Shown here piece by piece: positions 25,091 through 34,186 of a DNA stretch of 48,748 nt. The notes under the pieces are model-generated. The model saw only the letters and a list, made by a program, of their open reading frames with translations, was not told where the DNA came from and did no database searches. Every line of letters begins with the position of its first letter. The stretch's first letter is position 1. The position numbers were made by a program, and so were the translations under genes. Origin of the DNA: Opitutia bacterium (GTDB lineage Bacteria; Verrucomicrobiota; Verrucomicrobiia; Opitutales; Opitutaceae); the NCBI GenBank assembly GCA_947452315.1, contig CANGCX010000011.1, forward strand, positions 1 through 48,748. The letters run 5' to 3'.

Positions 25091-26740
25091 TTAGGGTTTG
25101 AGCGCTGGAATAATCCCGGGCCAAACATAGGCTTGGAGCATGACGAGTATGCCCACGAGGACAGCGAGGGCGATGCTGTGCCAAAAGACGGCCCGCAAGA
25201 TCGTTCCCGCCGCGGGGCTTTCAGGGTGGCCACCGGTAGCTACACTCGCGACGACGATGCTTTGGGCATCGATCATTTTACCCATGACACCGCCGGAGCT
25301 GTTGGCGGCGCATGTGAGGATCGGTGAAAAGCCGAGTTGTTCGGCGGTTATTTTCTGGAGGTTGCCGAAAAGAACATTAGAGGAGGTGTCGCTGCCTGTG
25401 AGCGCTACGCCAAGCCAGCCGATGAGCGGCGAGAAAAATGGAAATAACCAACCTGTGCTGGCCATAGCTAGGCCCAATGTCGTGTCAGTGCCGCTGTAGC
25501 GGGTTGTGTATCCGAGCGCTAGCATGGCGGAAATCGTTAGCAGTGAAACGCGTACGCGCAGGAGCGTTTGCCAATAAATTTTCACGGTGCGTCGCAGACC
25601 CACGCCGAGTGTGATCGCCGCGCCGATGCCTGCGAGTAGAAGCGCGGTGCCTGTAGCGGAAAGTAGATTCAGGACGAAGACTGCTTTTTCCGGTGTAGGA
25701 TTGGGAGCGATGGGTGGCATCTTCTGAACCGCGAGATGAAGCGCGGGCACATTGAACTCAGGAGCGAATAGATGGTTCAGGGCGGTTTTCACCTGAGGTA
25801 GGCCCCATATAAAAACGAAAACGGTGAGGAAAATCCAAGGAATCCAAGCCTTCCACGTCTCTGTGGCAGTTGCCGCGCCGTTCTCGGCGGCAGCGATCTG
25901 ATCAGCGGGAGGGTTAAATGATTCTTCGGCGGGGCGCCAGAAGCGCATTAACACCACCACTGCAAGCATCGCTACGGCAGCGCTCACGATGTCGACCAGC
26001 CAAGGTCCGTGAAAATTGCTCACTAAAAATTGCATCGAGCCAAAGGTCGCACCCGATACTAAGCACGCAGGCCAGACCGCGATCATACCGCGCCAACCGC
26101 ATTGCGCAGTTACCAGCCAGAATGGAACGAGCAAAGAAAAGAAAGGGAGTTGGCGGCCCACCATCGCGCTAAGCGAAAGCACGTCGAGACCGGTGAGCGG
26201 CGCAAGCGTTGTGATGGGAATCCCGAGCGAACCGAAAGCGACTGGCGCGGTGTTGCCGATGAGGGCGAGTTTGGCGGCTTCGAGGGGTTTGAAGCCTAGG
26301 CCGATCATCAACGCGCCGGATATCGCCACGGGCGCGCCAAATCCTGCCGCGCCTTCGATGAAGGCGCCAAAGCAAAATGCGAGTAGCAGCGCTTGGATGC
26401 GGCGGTCACCGGAAACTCCCGCAATCTGACGTTGGAGTACGGTGAACTGGCCGGTTTCCACGGAGAGCTGGTAGATGAAGATCGCGTTAAGGATGAGCCA
26501 ACCGATAGGCATCAGTCCGAAAGCAGCGCCGTAGCCGGCAGCGGCCAGGGTGAGTTTTAAGGGCATGCCGTACACGCCTACGGCCACACCGGCAGCGAGT
26601 GTCAGGGCGATGAGCGCTGCGAGGTGCGCTCGTACATGCCAAAATGCAAGGAGGCCAAGTAAGATGATGACGGGTATCGCGGCGACCAAGGCGGAAACGC
26701 CTATGCCTCCTAGTGGTGCGTAAGTCTGTGACCAATGCAT
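25091..26740 (-). CDS. lctP: L-lactate permease
   Basis: 549 residues, the size of LctP/LldP lactate-proton symporters. About twelve to fourteen hydrophobic segments are visible, starting with [25 protein letters not shown]. Conserved loops include the signature [26 protein letters not shown] (family core), [10 protein letters not shown], and near the end [23 protein letters not shown] and [17 protein letters not shown]. It imports lactate or glycolate. There is no adjacent lactate dehydrogenase gene. A hairpin lies in its leader (26775-26810). The upstream sequence before ATG is pyrimidine-rich and lacks a Shine-Dalgarno. Confidence 0.94.
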   Translation of the reverse strand: MHWSQTYAPLGGIGVSALVAAIPVIILLGLLAFWHVRAHLAALIALTLAAGVAVGVYGMPLKLTLAAAGYGAAFGLMPIGWLILNAIFIYQLSVETGQFTVLQRQIAGVSGDRRIQALLLAFCFGAFIEGAAGFGAPVAISGALMIGLGFKPLEAAKLALIGNTAPVAFGSLGIPITTLAPLTGLDVLSLSAMVGRQLPFFSLLVPFWLVTAQCGWRGMIAVWPACLVSGATFGSMQFLVSNFHGPWLVDIVSAAVAMLAVVVLMRFWRPAEESFNPPADQIAAAENGAATATETWKAWIPWIFLTVFVFIWGLPQVKTALNHLFAPEFNVPALHLAVQKMPPIAPNPTPEKAVFVLNLLSATGTALLLAGIGAAITLGVGLRRTVKIYWQTLLRVRVSLLTISAMLALGYTTRYSGTDTTLGLAMASTGWLFPFFSPLIGWLGVALTGSDTSSNVLFGNLQKITAEQLGFSPILTCAANSSGGVMGKMIDAQSIVVASVATGGHPESPAAGTILRAVFWHSIALAVLVGILVMLQAYVWPGIIPALKP

Positions 26741-26774
26741 GGGGTAAGTGGGGTAATCTAAACAAATATGAAGC

Positions 26775-26810
26775 GAGCAGCCTCGCCCTGCAGTGGCGAG
26801 GATTTTGCTC
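26775..26810 (-). other. Stable hairpin in the lctP leader
   Basis: CCTCGCC (26781-26787) pairs with GGCGAGG (26795-26801) around a seven-base loop, and an outer GAGCA/TGCTC pair (26775-26779 with 26806-26810) extends it. It sits 35-70 bases upstream of the lctP start. It lacks a T-tract, so it is not a standard terminator. Confidence 0.45.
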
Positions 26811-26915
26811 CTGCTCGGCCGTATAGGCAGTTACGGAATATCCTAGCTTAATTAGTCGCGATTTTCAGCTGTGTCGGCTCACCGTTATTGCGGGGTGACC
26901 GTTTGGGGCGGACTC

Positions 26916-26948
26916 AAAAAAACCGCTAGCTTTAACAGCGAGCGGTTT
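26916..26948 (-). terminator. Intrinsic terminator of the NIPSNAP gene
   Basis: Read on the minus strand, a stem of eleven positions with one mismatch (26938-26948 with 26920-26930; loop of seven) ends in seven T. It lies 56 bases past the stop at 27004. The T-tract is only good on the minus strand. Confidence 0.87.
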
Positions 26949-27003
26949 AATCGCTGGGCCTCGACCCGCGCTTCAGGGTGCGTCGAGCCGCATCCAATCA
27001 AAC

Positions 27004-27858
27004 TTATATTTGCGAGTAGGCGGTGGGAACGATGAAGCGGGCAGTATTTTTAGAGGTGTTATCTTTATAGCTGGGTTGATCCTTCATTTTGACCCAGCGC
27101 GGGTCTGTACCAAATTTTTTCCAATTTCCAAGGTGCGTGGCGAGATCGGGACCGCAGGTGATGTAGCGCAGGTGGGGGAGGTTGGGGCCGGCGAGGGCTT
27201 GGCCAAAAAACACGGGCGACATCCCGAGGTCTTGCATGAGTGGGATTTCGCCGTCGTTGAACATGGCCATTTTGCTTAGGGCGCGCTCCTCGCTGTGGCT
27301 CTCATAATCGCGTAGCTCAAAAATGCGGGTTGGAGTTTTGTTTTTAGAGAATGCAGGAACGGCGAGTTTGGGCATTCCGGCGAAGGCCCGCAGTAGCCAA
27401 GTGTCTACGCGGTCGTAGGCGGGATTTGATTTTGTTGTATGGAAATACTCGGGTGCTGCGGCTTGAACTTGGGTGTCAGTATTGAGTTCAGTGCTTATCT
27501 GAGTGAATGATTCCAGTGAGGGGTGCGTGATGAGAACCCAGATCGCGACTGGCGCCGTGCTCGTACCGATCTTTGGTTTGGCGGAGACGCTTTTTTTGTC
27601 CACCTCGACCTCTGTGAAGACCCCGATGTTGCCGAGACCGCGAGCGTTCAGGCCAGGGATCAGGGCTTTTTCTAGATAGTTTTCTAGGACCGTGCTGGAA
27701 GTATCCGGTTTTAACCGATACGCACGTAATTCGTAGTAATCGCGAGCGACGGTAGATGGCGTGGCTTGAGCGGCACGGGAGTTTAGGCCTGTGGCTAAAG
27801 CAGCGGTGGCGGACACGGCGAGGGAAGATTTTATAAAATTACGACGGGTGGAATGCAT
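27004..27858 (-). CDS. Tat-exported NIPSNAP family protein
   Basis: 284 residues. The N-terminus STRRNFIKSSLAVSATAALATG is a twin-arginine signal, so the folded protein is exported. Two NIPSNAP-type domains follow: YYELRAYRLKPDTSSTVLENYLEKALIPG at about residue 41 and RIFELRDYESHSEERALSKMAMFNDGEIPL at about residue 178. This double-domain exported form is common in Verrucomicrobia and Planctomycetes but its function is unknown. It is a single gene with its own terminator; the opposite-strand lysozyme-like gene starts 282 bases away. No Shine-Dalgarno is seen. Confidence 0.9.
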   Translation of the reverse strand: MHSTRRNFIKSSLAVSATAALATGLNSRAAQATPSTVARDYYELRAYRLKPDTSSTVLENYLEKALIPGLNARGLGNIGVFTEVEVDKKSVSAKPKIGTSTAPVAIWVLITHPSLESFTQISTELNTDTQVQAAAPEYFHTTKSNPAYDRVDTWLLRAFAGMPKLAVPAFSKNKTPTRIFELRDYESHSEERALSKMAMFNDGEIPLMQDLGMSPVFFGQALAGPNLPHLRYITCGPDLATHLGNWKKFGTDPRWVKMKDQPSYKDNTSKNTARFIVPTAYSQI

Positions 27859-28140
27859 GGGGAGGGGAGGGTTTAATTAATGCGTTAAATATGGTCTTAA
27901 TAGCTCAAAGCCTACGAGCTTGTTCTTACACAATTGAGGGTCCTCCCTGGAGTGCTTCTTAAAATCTCGATCGTATATCATGAAATTTGCTGAACGACAT
28001 GGGTCGCGCTTTTGATTGAGTGATTGTTCGCGCGATGAAATCGCTAAACTGCATTGCAGCGTATTTTTGTTCCACTGCGAGCGAGAGATTTTTTGAAATT
28101 TTTCGTGAACTTACTTTTGCACGTTTAGGTCAATAAGAGC

Positions 28141-28620
28141 GTGAACACGATTATCCCCATAAAGAAAAAAATCCGCGGCGTCGTCTGTTTTTGGACGCTG
28201 GTCGCGTTGGTTGGTTTGGGTTCCACCCCTGCATCGGCGCTACCCCGCGCAATCACGCTCGAGGCGATACATCAGATTGAAAATCCCCGCGATTTGAAAA
28301 AGCCCGGGCCGTGTGGTGAGTTAGGGGCGTATCAGTTTCGTGCGCAAACCTGGGCTCAACATACGCGTCGTCCGTTTACTGATGCGTTGGATCGGCGTTG
28401 TTCCGATTATGTCGCCGTGCAGCACTTTAATTGGCTATGCGAACGTTTGGTGAAAAATGGGTTGGAGCCCTCGGTATACAATGTCGCCCTTGCCTGGAAC
28501 GCCGGTCTATACGCCACCATAAAAGGGCGGGCCCCTAGCCGAAGCCACGACTATGCGATGCGAGTGGGCAATATTGCGACTGATCTGCATATCCGCACCC
28601 AAGCCATCGCGTCGCGTTGA
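28141..28620 (+). CDS. Secreted lysozyme-like protein, 159 residues
   Basis: Starts with GTG at 28141; no ATG lies early enough. The N-terminus carries a basic stretch and a hydrophobic helix (FWTLVALVGLG) ending near SASALP, a good signal peptide. The mature part begins AITLEAIHQIENPRDLKKPGPCGELGAYQF. The glutamate in QIEN and the GELGAYQF/TW arrangement, together with the VALAWNAG motif toward the end, resemble the lysozyme/transglycosylase fold. Two cysteines (GPCG and RRCSD) could form a disulphide. It may cut peptidoglycan, but this is inference from fold-like patterns. It is not next to a phage or secretion locus. Confidence 0.62.
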   Translation: MNTIIPIKKKIRGVVCFWTLVALVGLGSTPASALPRAITLEAIHQIENPRDLKKPGPCGELGAYQFRAQTWAQHTRRPFTDALDRRCSDYVAVQHFNWLCERLVKNGLEPSVYNVALAWNAGLYATIKGRAPSRSHDYAMRVGNIATDLHIRTQAIASR

Positions 28621-28755
28621 GCGCCGGGCCGGTACTTTAATGTGCCCAACCTAAGACCTGCGGGCGGCTTAATACGGCCGTTGCTCGCAGGTTGCGTCTG
28701 TGACTTTACTGTCGCCGATTAATCGCGTGCGTGCAGACCTATGAGAGTTTCAATC

Positions 28756-29784
28756 TCACTCCAAAAACGATGATTGTTTTGGTGCGAGGGCCGCAGCGCG
28801 GCGCGCCGCTTCTTCTTCAGGGGAGGCGTTAAGGTGGCGAGGCGGACGCGAGGCTTTTGCGGCAACTGCGGCTTCGCGATCCGTGACGATGCGGTCGCAA
28901 ATTTGGTGAATGTGCATGCGCAGCCATTGGGTCGTACTGCTCTGGGCTGTGTAATCGGCAGGTCCGTAGTGATCGATGCGGCCGACTTGGCGAAGTCGGT
29001 CGTTTTGTGCGAATTCCTCGGGCTTTGCAGGATTGTACACGCCGAAGGATTTGCCGCCGTTACCTTTGACCACCGAGAAACTCGGCACATCGCTTGGACC
29101 GTCGGCGATATAGATCATGTTTTGAAACGGTATACGGCGATCTTCCTCTGCCATTTTGGAATTAACATCAATGGCCGGATTTTTATTCGTGCCTTTGTTG
29201 ATCTCAAAAATGGCACGAGTCTTAGTGGTGTTGTCGATGACCATGCCGATTTGTGCGATTTCGGCGGCTGCATCCAGAGAGAGTTCTTTTTGCCTCAGGA
29301 AACCCGGTTGCAGGGGATTTTCGATGAATTCGCAGGCCCAAATTCCGTCGACGAGCGGTGCAATCGCGCTGCCTCGGACCATTTCAGCTAAACCAGTGCT
29401 TACGATGTAATGTTCGAGCGAAATTTCGTGCTTTTGATATTCTGGGCGCTCACTGACGAATGATTTGGCGCGGTCAAAAAAATCAGGCAGGCCAGGATAG
29501 AAACCGATTTCGCGGCCACTTGCGCGAAGTTTCTCGTTATTGAGCCCTGCCATGGGGCCTGCGAGGACGTAGGTCAGAAGATGGTTCAGGTAACTAATCT
29601 CAGGGGAGAGATGGTAACCGCGTTTTTTATAGTGGCCGACGAGTGCGTTGGTCTCGCCCCAAAATGTGGCTTCGTCGATGCCATAGCGCCGAAATAGAGG
29701 CGACTGCATGTATTCGGGGATTAAGGTCTTGTCGAAATCCCAGATGCAGGCGATGATGTTTTGAGTGAAGAGCGTCGTGGCCAT
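28756..29784 (-). CDS. HAD-superfamily phosphatase
   Basis: 342 residues, cytoplasmic. The catalytic motif DFDKTL (residues 16-21) is followed by motif II near residue 130 (IVSTGLAEM), then a lysine region and motif IV IADGPSDVPSFSVV near residue 230. The layout resembles phosphoserine-phosphatase-like enzymes. The cap is a large helical insertion between the first two motifs. A basic, Arg-rich tail follows. The substrate is not known. It is divergent from prfA, about 113 bases upstream. Confidence 0.88.
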   Translation of the reverse strand: MATTLFTQNIIACIWDFDKTLIPEYMQSPLFRRYGIDEATFWGETNALVGHYKKRGYHLSPEISYLNHLLTYVLAGPMAGLNNEKLRASGREIGFYPGLPDFFDRAKSFVSERPEYQKHEISLEHYIVSTGLAEMVRGSAIAPLVDGIWACEFIENPLQPGFLRQKELSLDAAAEIAQIGMVIDNTTKTRAIFEINKGTNKNPAIDVNSKMAEEDRRIPFQNMIYIADGPSDVPSFSVVKGNGGKSFGVYNPAKPEEFAQNDRLRQVGRIDHYGPADYTAQSSTTQWLRMHIHQICDRIVTDREAAVAAKASRPPRHLNASPEEEAARRAAALAPKQSSFLE

Positions 29785-29897
29785 TGCTGATCAACACCGC
29801 TAGGCAAACATTGCCTCGCGCGGAGCCGATTTGCAGATAAGCCGCACTCGGTCGTTCGCGCAATTCGCAAATCTTCACTGTTTAAACGTCCGGTTCT

Positions 29898-31019
29898 ATG
29901 GATTCCTTGCCAGACATCGCTCCCTTTCAACGCCGCCTTGATGAACTCGATGCGCAGATGGCGGAGCCTTCCTTTTATTCCAACTCTAGGCGCGCCGCCG
30001 AGGTGATGCGCGAGCACCAAAAATTACAGAAACTCGTAGCCGATTTTCGTCTTCACGAGCGCATCGAACGCGAAACGATCGAAGCCACAGATTTGAGTCG
30101 AGATGCTAAGGCCGACCCAGAAATGCGTAATCTCGCGTCCGCGGAGTTGCCCGAGTTGCAACGACGCGCCGCCGAATTACGCGAAGTTGTTTTATTGGCG
30201 ATGATCCCACCGGAGCCCACCGACTCGCGTAATACCATTATGGAAATTCGCGCCGGCACGGGCGGCGAAGAAGCGGCCCTTTTTGCCGCAGAATTGGCCC
30301 GCGTTTATCACCGGTATGCCGATGCGCAGGGTTGGAAAATCCAGCCGATGAGCACGAGCTATTCGGAACGCGGTGGCTATCGTGAAACGATATTTTTGAT
30401 TACAGGTACGGATGTCTATAAGCAACTTAAGTTTGAGAGCGGGGTCCAACGCGTGAAACGTGTGCCAGTCACCGAAGCTAGTGGCCGTATTCACACCTCG
30501 ACTGTTACGGTTGCGGTTTTGCCGGAGGCAGAAGAAGTCGACGTGGTCGTCGATCCCCAAGATCTCGAAATTACCGTCGCCCGAGCGAGTGGGCCTGGCG
30601 GACAAGGAGTAAATACGACGGATTCAGCGGTACAGATTGTCCACAAACCAACAGGACTCATCGTTACGTGCGCTGACGAGCGTTCGCAGATTAAGAACAA
30701 AGCTAAGGCGATGACAGTTTTGCGTTCACGACTGCTTCAGCGCCGCCAAGACGAAGAGCATGCCAAATACGCGGCCGTACGACGCAACCAAATTGGTTCG
30801 GGCGACCGTAGCGAACGCATCCGCACCTATCACTTTCTCCAGAATCGCGTTACTGAGCACCGCATCGGCCTTACGCTTTACAGCCTGCCGCAAGTCATGG
30901 AAGGCAAGATTGATGAGATCATCACCGCGCTTCAAAAGGCAGATTATCAAGCTAAGCTAGCGACCTTGACTGGACACACTTTCGAGCCTCAACGCGCTCA
31001 ACAAGACGACGAAGATTAA
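29898..31019 (+). CDS. prfA: Peptide chain release factor 1
   Basis: 373 residues, slightly longer than E. coli RF1. It reads UAA and UAG and triggers release of the finished protein. The GGQ motif is at 234-236 (SGPGGQGVNT), and the stop-codon reading tripeptide of domain 2 is P190-V191-T192, the RF1-type P-x-T with valine in place of alanine. An N-terminal coiled-coil helix part precedes. It is followed with a one-base gap by prmC, the methyltransferase that modifies the GGQ glutamine, a classic pairing. Confidence 0.97.
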   Translation: MDSLPDIAPFQRRLDELDAQMAEPSFYSNSRRAAEVMREHQKLQKLVADFRLHERIERETIEATDLSRDAKADPEMRNLASAELPELQRRAAELREVVLLAMIPPEPTDSRNTIMEIRAGTGGEEAALFAAELARVYHRYADAQGWKIQPMSTSYSERGGYRETIFLITGTDVYKQLKFESGVQRVKRVPVTEASGRIHTSTVTVAVLPEAEEVDVVVDPQDLEITVARASGPGGQGVNTTDSAVQIVHKPTGLIVTCADERSQIKNKAKAMTVLRSRLLQRRQDEEHAKYAAVRRNQIGSGDRSERIRTYHFLQNRVTEHRIGLTLYSLPQVMEGKIDEIITALQKADYQAKLATLTGHTFEPQRAQQDDED

Positions 31020-31020
31020 T

Positions 31021-31884
31021 ATGCCCTCTGTTTTAGAAATTATTCAGAAATCGTCGGAGTTTTTATCGGCACGTGGTGTCGAATCGCCGCGTTTAAATGC
31101 CGAATTGCTCATCGGCCACGCCCTCGAATTAAAGCGGATGCAGCTTTATTTGCAGTTTGAACGCCTGTTAACTGAGCCTGAATTAGAAAAGATTCGCCCT
31201 CTGATAAAGCGCCGTTCACAGCGTGAGCCGCTGCAATACATAATCGGTACGGTTGAATTTGGTGGGTTGAAGCTTAAGGTCGATCGACGTGCGTTGATCC
31301 CTCGTCCGGAGACAGAATTGTTGATCGAAAAAATAGTTGGGCTCTGCGTGCAAACACCTGTGAGCGTGTTGGACCTTGGGACAGGAACGGGCGCCATCGC
31401 CTTAGCGCTGGCTAAGGCGTTTGCTGAGGCGCAGGTCACGGCAGTTGATGTGAGTACGGAGGCTTTGGCCTTGGCTGCGGAAAATGTACTTACCTCTGGC
31501 TTCGGCCAGCGGGTCCGTTTGTTAAACTCTGCTTGGTTTAAGGAGTTCACGCCCGAAGATCGTTTTGAGTTAATTGCCTCGAACCCGCCCTATCTGACTG
31601 ACGCGGAGACCGACGCCGCAGCGCCTGAAGTGCGTAGCCATGAGCCTCGCTCGGCGCTGGTGGGCGGACTTGATGGGCTAGTGGATTTACGCCAGATCAT
31701 CTCTTCGGCTTCGCCGTTTATGGCACCGGGCGGTTTGCTGGCGTTGGAGACGGGTATAGCCCAACATGCCGAGTTGATGGCTCTGGCCGCAGCGCACGGT
31801 TTTGAGCGGATTGAATCCGGCCGCGATTTGAGCGGCCGCGATCGTTTTATTTTTGCTTGGAAACCCGGCGCTCGTGGCGCTTGA
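31021..31884 (+). CDS. prmC: Release factor glutamine methyltransferase PrmC
   Basis: 287 residues. It methylates the glutamine of the GGQ motif in release factors. Signature motifs are LDLGTGTGAIALALAKA near residue 118, which binds S-adenosylmethionine, and the catalytic N188-P-P-Y191. The N-terminal helical domain includes SPRLNAELLIGHAL and REPLQYIIGTVEFGGL. It starts one base after prfA and ends three bases before the convergent ctp stop. Confidence 0.96.
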   Translation: MPSVLEIIQKSSEFLSARGVESPRLNAELLIGHALELKRMQLYLQFERLLTEPELEKIRPLIKRRSQREPLQYIIGTVEFGGLKLKVDRRALIPRPETELLIEKIVGLCVQTPVSVLDLGTGTGAIALALAKAFAEAQVTAVDVSTEALALAAENVLTSGFGQRVRLLNSAWFKEFTPEDRFELIASNPPYLTDAETDAAAPEVRSHEPRSALVGGLDGLVDLRQIISSASPFMAPGGLLALETGIAQHAELMALAAAHGFERIESGRDLSGRDRFIFAWKPGARGA

Positions 31885-31887
31885 GCC

Positions 31888-34095
31888 TTAGCCTTTGCCT
31901 TTGCTATCGGCCGTTAGGGGAGGGCGGTTGCTCGCCCAAGATTCACGATTTTTACCGAGCTCAATGGCGTCGACGATTACGCGGAGAGTTTCTCGCAGGT
32001 GAATATCCACTTTGCCGTAACTTTCGTTTTCCTCGGAAAGGGTCTCGGCGTCTTCATCGTCATCTTTTTTAGGAGCTTTGATGCGTGGGGCGGGAGGCGG
32101 GCCGAGTCGGTATTCCTTAAAGGTAAAATCATTTTTCGCGAGGCGTTCGCGTTCTTTGTTCATGTCTTTTCTAAATGCGGTATCTGAGACTTTTTGTTGT
32201 TGGCGCTCCTCGAGGTTGAGCGAGACAAGTTTCTGTTCTTGGCGGCTTTTGAACCACTCGATGTTGCGTTTGAGGAAAGTGAATTCTTCAAGTTGAGATT
32301 GGCGTTCAAGACTGGCCTTGCGCAGCGGACTAAGAATTTTGGTATCTAAAGGGCTGCCATCATAAAAACTAGTTGGGATTTGATCCCAGACGAGCGCGTG
32401 GGGCAGTGCGGCCTCACCGATCGGGAGGTAATCGTCGATTGAGGGAAGGACGATGTCAGGTACGACGCCTTTGAGTTGGGTGGAGGCCCCGCCGGGTAGG
32501 TAGAATTTCTGGATGGTTATTTTAGCCGCGCCTGTTTTTGCGGGCGAACTGGCGAGGAGTCGTGAGATGTTTTTCATTTCCATTACGGTCTGGACGGTGC
32601 CCTTACCGTGAGTCGAGGTGTCCCCGATGACGACAGCTCGGCCGTAATTTTGGAGCGCGCCGGCCACGATTTCCGAAGCCGAGGCGCTGAAGCGGTCGAC
32701 TAGGACGGCGAGCGGTCCATCGTAGGCGATGTTGGATGACTTGTCGCTGTCGACTTGGATTGCGCCCGAGTAGTCTTTTACTTGTACGACTGGTCCGCGG
32801 CGGATGAACAGACCAGCTAGGTCGATAGCTTCGGTCAGATAACCGCCCCCGTTGCGTCTTAGGTCAAGGACGAGGCCGCTCATACCGGCGTTTTTGAGCT
32901 GCTCGATGAGTCGCGCAACGTCTTTGGTGGCGCCGGTTTTATCGCCATCGCTGTCCGTATCGCCATCTTCAGCCGGGCCATAAAAGGCGGGCAAAGAAAT
33001 GACTCCGAGAGATTGGTTGCCGCCAGATGGGGCGGGAACTTGGAAAATAGCTGAATGCGCGCGAGCTGAATTTAATTTAACGACATCACGATTAATGATG
33101 ATTTCTTTGCGCACAGAAGGATCAGTCGCATTGGCTGGCTGGACAATGATACGCACTTGGGTGTTTTTCTGACCACGTATCATATCCACGACTTTACGTA
33201 ATTTCATACCGATAACTTCGACTGGCTCGGCCCCGGTTTGGGCGACGGAAACGATGCGGTCGTTGGGTTTGAGTTCACGACCGAGATCGGCCGGGCCTCC
33301 TGGAACGATTTCTTTGACGTAACAGTTATCGTCTTCGACGCCCAAGAGCGCGCCAATGCCGACCAGTTGCAGTTTCATTTGAATCCCAAAATCTTCAAAA
33401 GTTTCGGCGGAGAAATAGGTGGAGTGTGGATCGTAGAGTCGGGCCATGCATCCCAGGTAAATTTCGGCGAGGTCACGACCTTCTATCTCGCCGAGATTTT
33501 TGAGCATGCGCTCGTAACGTTTGTGGACTGTGGTTTTAGCCTCCTCGATCGTTTTTTTATTCAGGAGCTCGTCGATGAGTTCGAGTTTGAGTCGGTCGCG
33601 CCAGAGTTCTTCGGAATTGGAGAAATTTGCGGGCCAATCGGATTTGGAGCGATCTTTGCGGTAAGTGGCGTTGGTCTTAAGATCGAAGTCCTTTTTCAAC
33701 TCTTCGAAAATCCAAGCTATGCGAGTTTCGGCACGAGTCTCATAAGTGGAAAAAATCTGATAAGCTGCGTCGATGTTTCCTAGATAGGAGGCGTTTTCGT
33801 AGACGCTATTGCCGAATTTAGAGACGAAATCTGCTTTGTCGCTGTTTAGAAAAAATAAACGTTGGCCATCGAGTTCACCCATGTAATCGGCAATCACTTG
33901 AGTGTAGTCAGAGCTTTTGACCGCGTCGCGGTTGTAGTGAGCCTGCTCTAGAAGTTGAACGAGAGTTTTAGTCTCCGTTGAGAGTGTGGTCGAGGTGCTA
34001 AATTTACGGTCGGATGCCACCAAAAAGTTGGTGGCGCTGAGGACGTAAATTAAGAGACTATGAAACCATGCTTTTTTAAAATTTTTCAGATACAT
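31888..34095 (-). CDS. Tail-specific carboxy-terminal processing protease (S41)
   Basis: 735 residues, exported to the periplasm by a signal peptide (SLLIYVLSATNFLVAS). It resembles Prc/Tsp. A PDZ domain lies about residues 235-320 (VGIGALLG, VPGGPADLG). The S41 protease core carries VLDLRRNGGGYL near 409, the catalytic serine in F-SASAS-E (470-474) and the catalytic lysine K498 in THGKGTVQ. A C-terminal DUF3340-type domain follows. It degrades or trims periplasmic proteins from their C-terminus. It is a close neighbour of prmC, tail to tail. Confidence 0.95.
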   Translation of the reverse strand: MYLKNFKKAWFHSLLIYVLSATNFLVASDRKFSTSTTLSTETKTLVQLLEQAHYNRDAVKSSDYTQVIADYMGELDGQRLFFLNSDKADFVSKFGNSVYENASYLGNIDAAYQIFSTYETRAETRIAWIFEELKKDFDLKTNATYRKDRSKSDWPANFSNSEELWRDRLKLELIDELLNKKTIEEAKTTVHKRYERMLKNLGEIEGRDLAEIYLGCMARLYDPHSTYFSAETFEDFGIQMKLQLVGIGALLGVEDDNCYVKEIVPGGPADLGRELKPNDRIVSVAQTGAEPVEVIGMKLRKVVDMIRGQKNTQVRIIVQPANATDPSVRKEIIINRDVVKLNSARAHSAIFQVPAPSGGNQSLGVISLPAFYGPAEDGDTDSDGDKTGATKDVARLIEQLKNAGMSGLVLDLRRNGGGYLTEAIDLAGLFIRRGPVVQVKDYSGAIQVDSDKSSNIAYDGPLAVLVDRFSASASEIVAGALQNYGRAVVIGDTSTHGKGTVQTVMEMKNISRLLASSPAKTGAAKITIQKFYLPGGASTQLKGVVPDIVLPSIDDYLPIGEAALPHALVWDQIPTSFYDGSPLDTKILSPLRKASLERQSQLEEFTFLKRNIEWFKSRQEQKLVSLNLEERQQQKVSDTAFRKDMNKERERLAKNDFTFKEYRLGPPPAPRIKAPKKDDDEDAETLSEENESYGKVDIHLRETLRVIVDAIELGKNRESWASNRPPLTADSKGKG

Positions 34096-34186
34096 TTTAC
34101 TGAAGATAAGGAGGGGTGAATTTTTGCTATTTCGAGGCTGATTAAGACGTGTTCAGTCTGGGATAATGGCTCTAAGATATTTATTT

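Noticed and set aside
28656-28692. Inverted repeat ACCTGCG/CGCAGGT after the lysozyme-like gene
   Set aside because: The loop is over 20 bases and no T-tract follows, so a terminator cannot be claimed.
28774-29391. 205-residue open frame on the plus strand
   Set aside because: Antisense shadow of the HAD phosphatase, which has clear DFDKT and DGPSD motifs.
33238-33783. 181-residue open frame on the plus strand
   Set aside because: It lies antisense to the tail-specific protease core, which has complete PDZ and S41 motifs; the frame itself has no recognisable domain.
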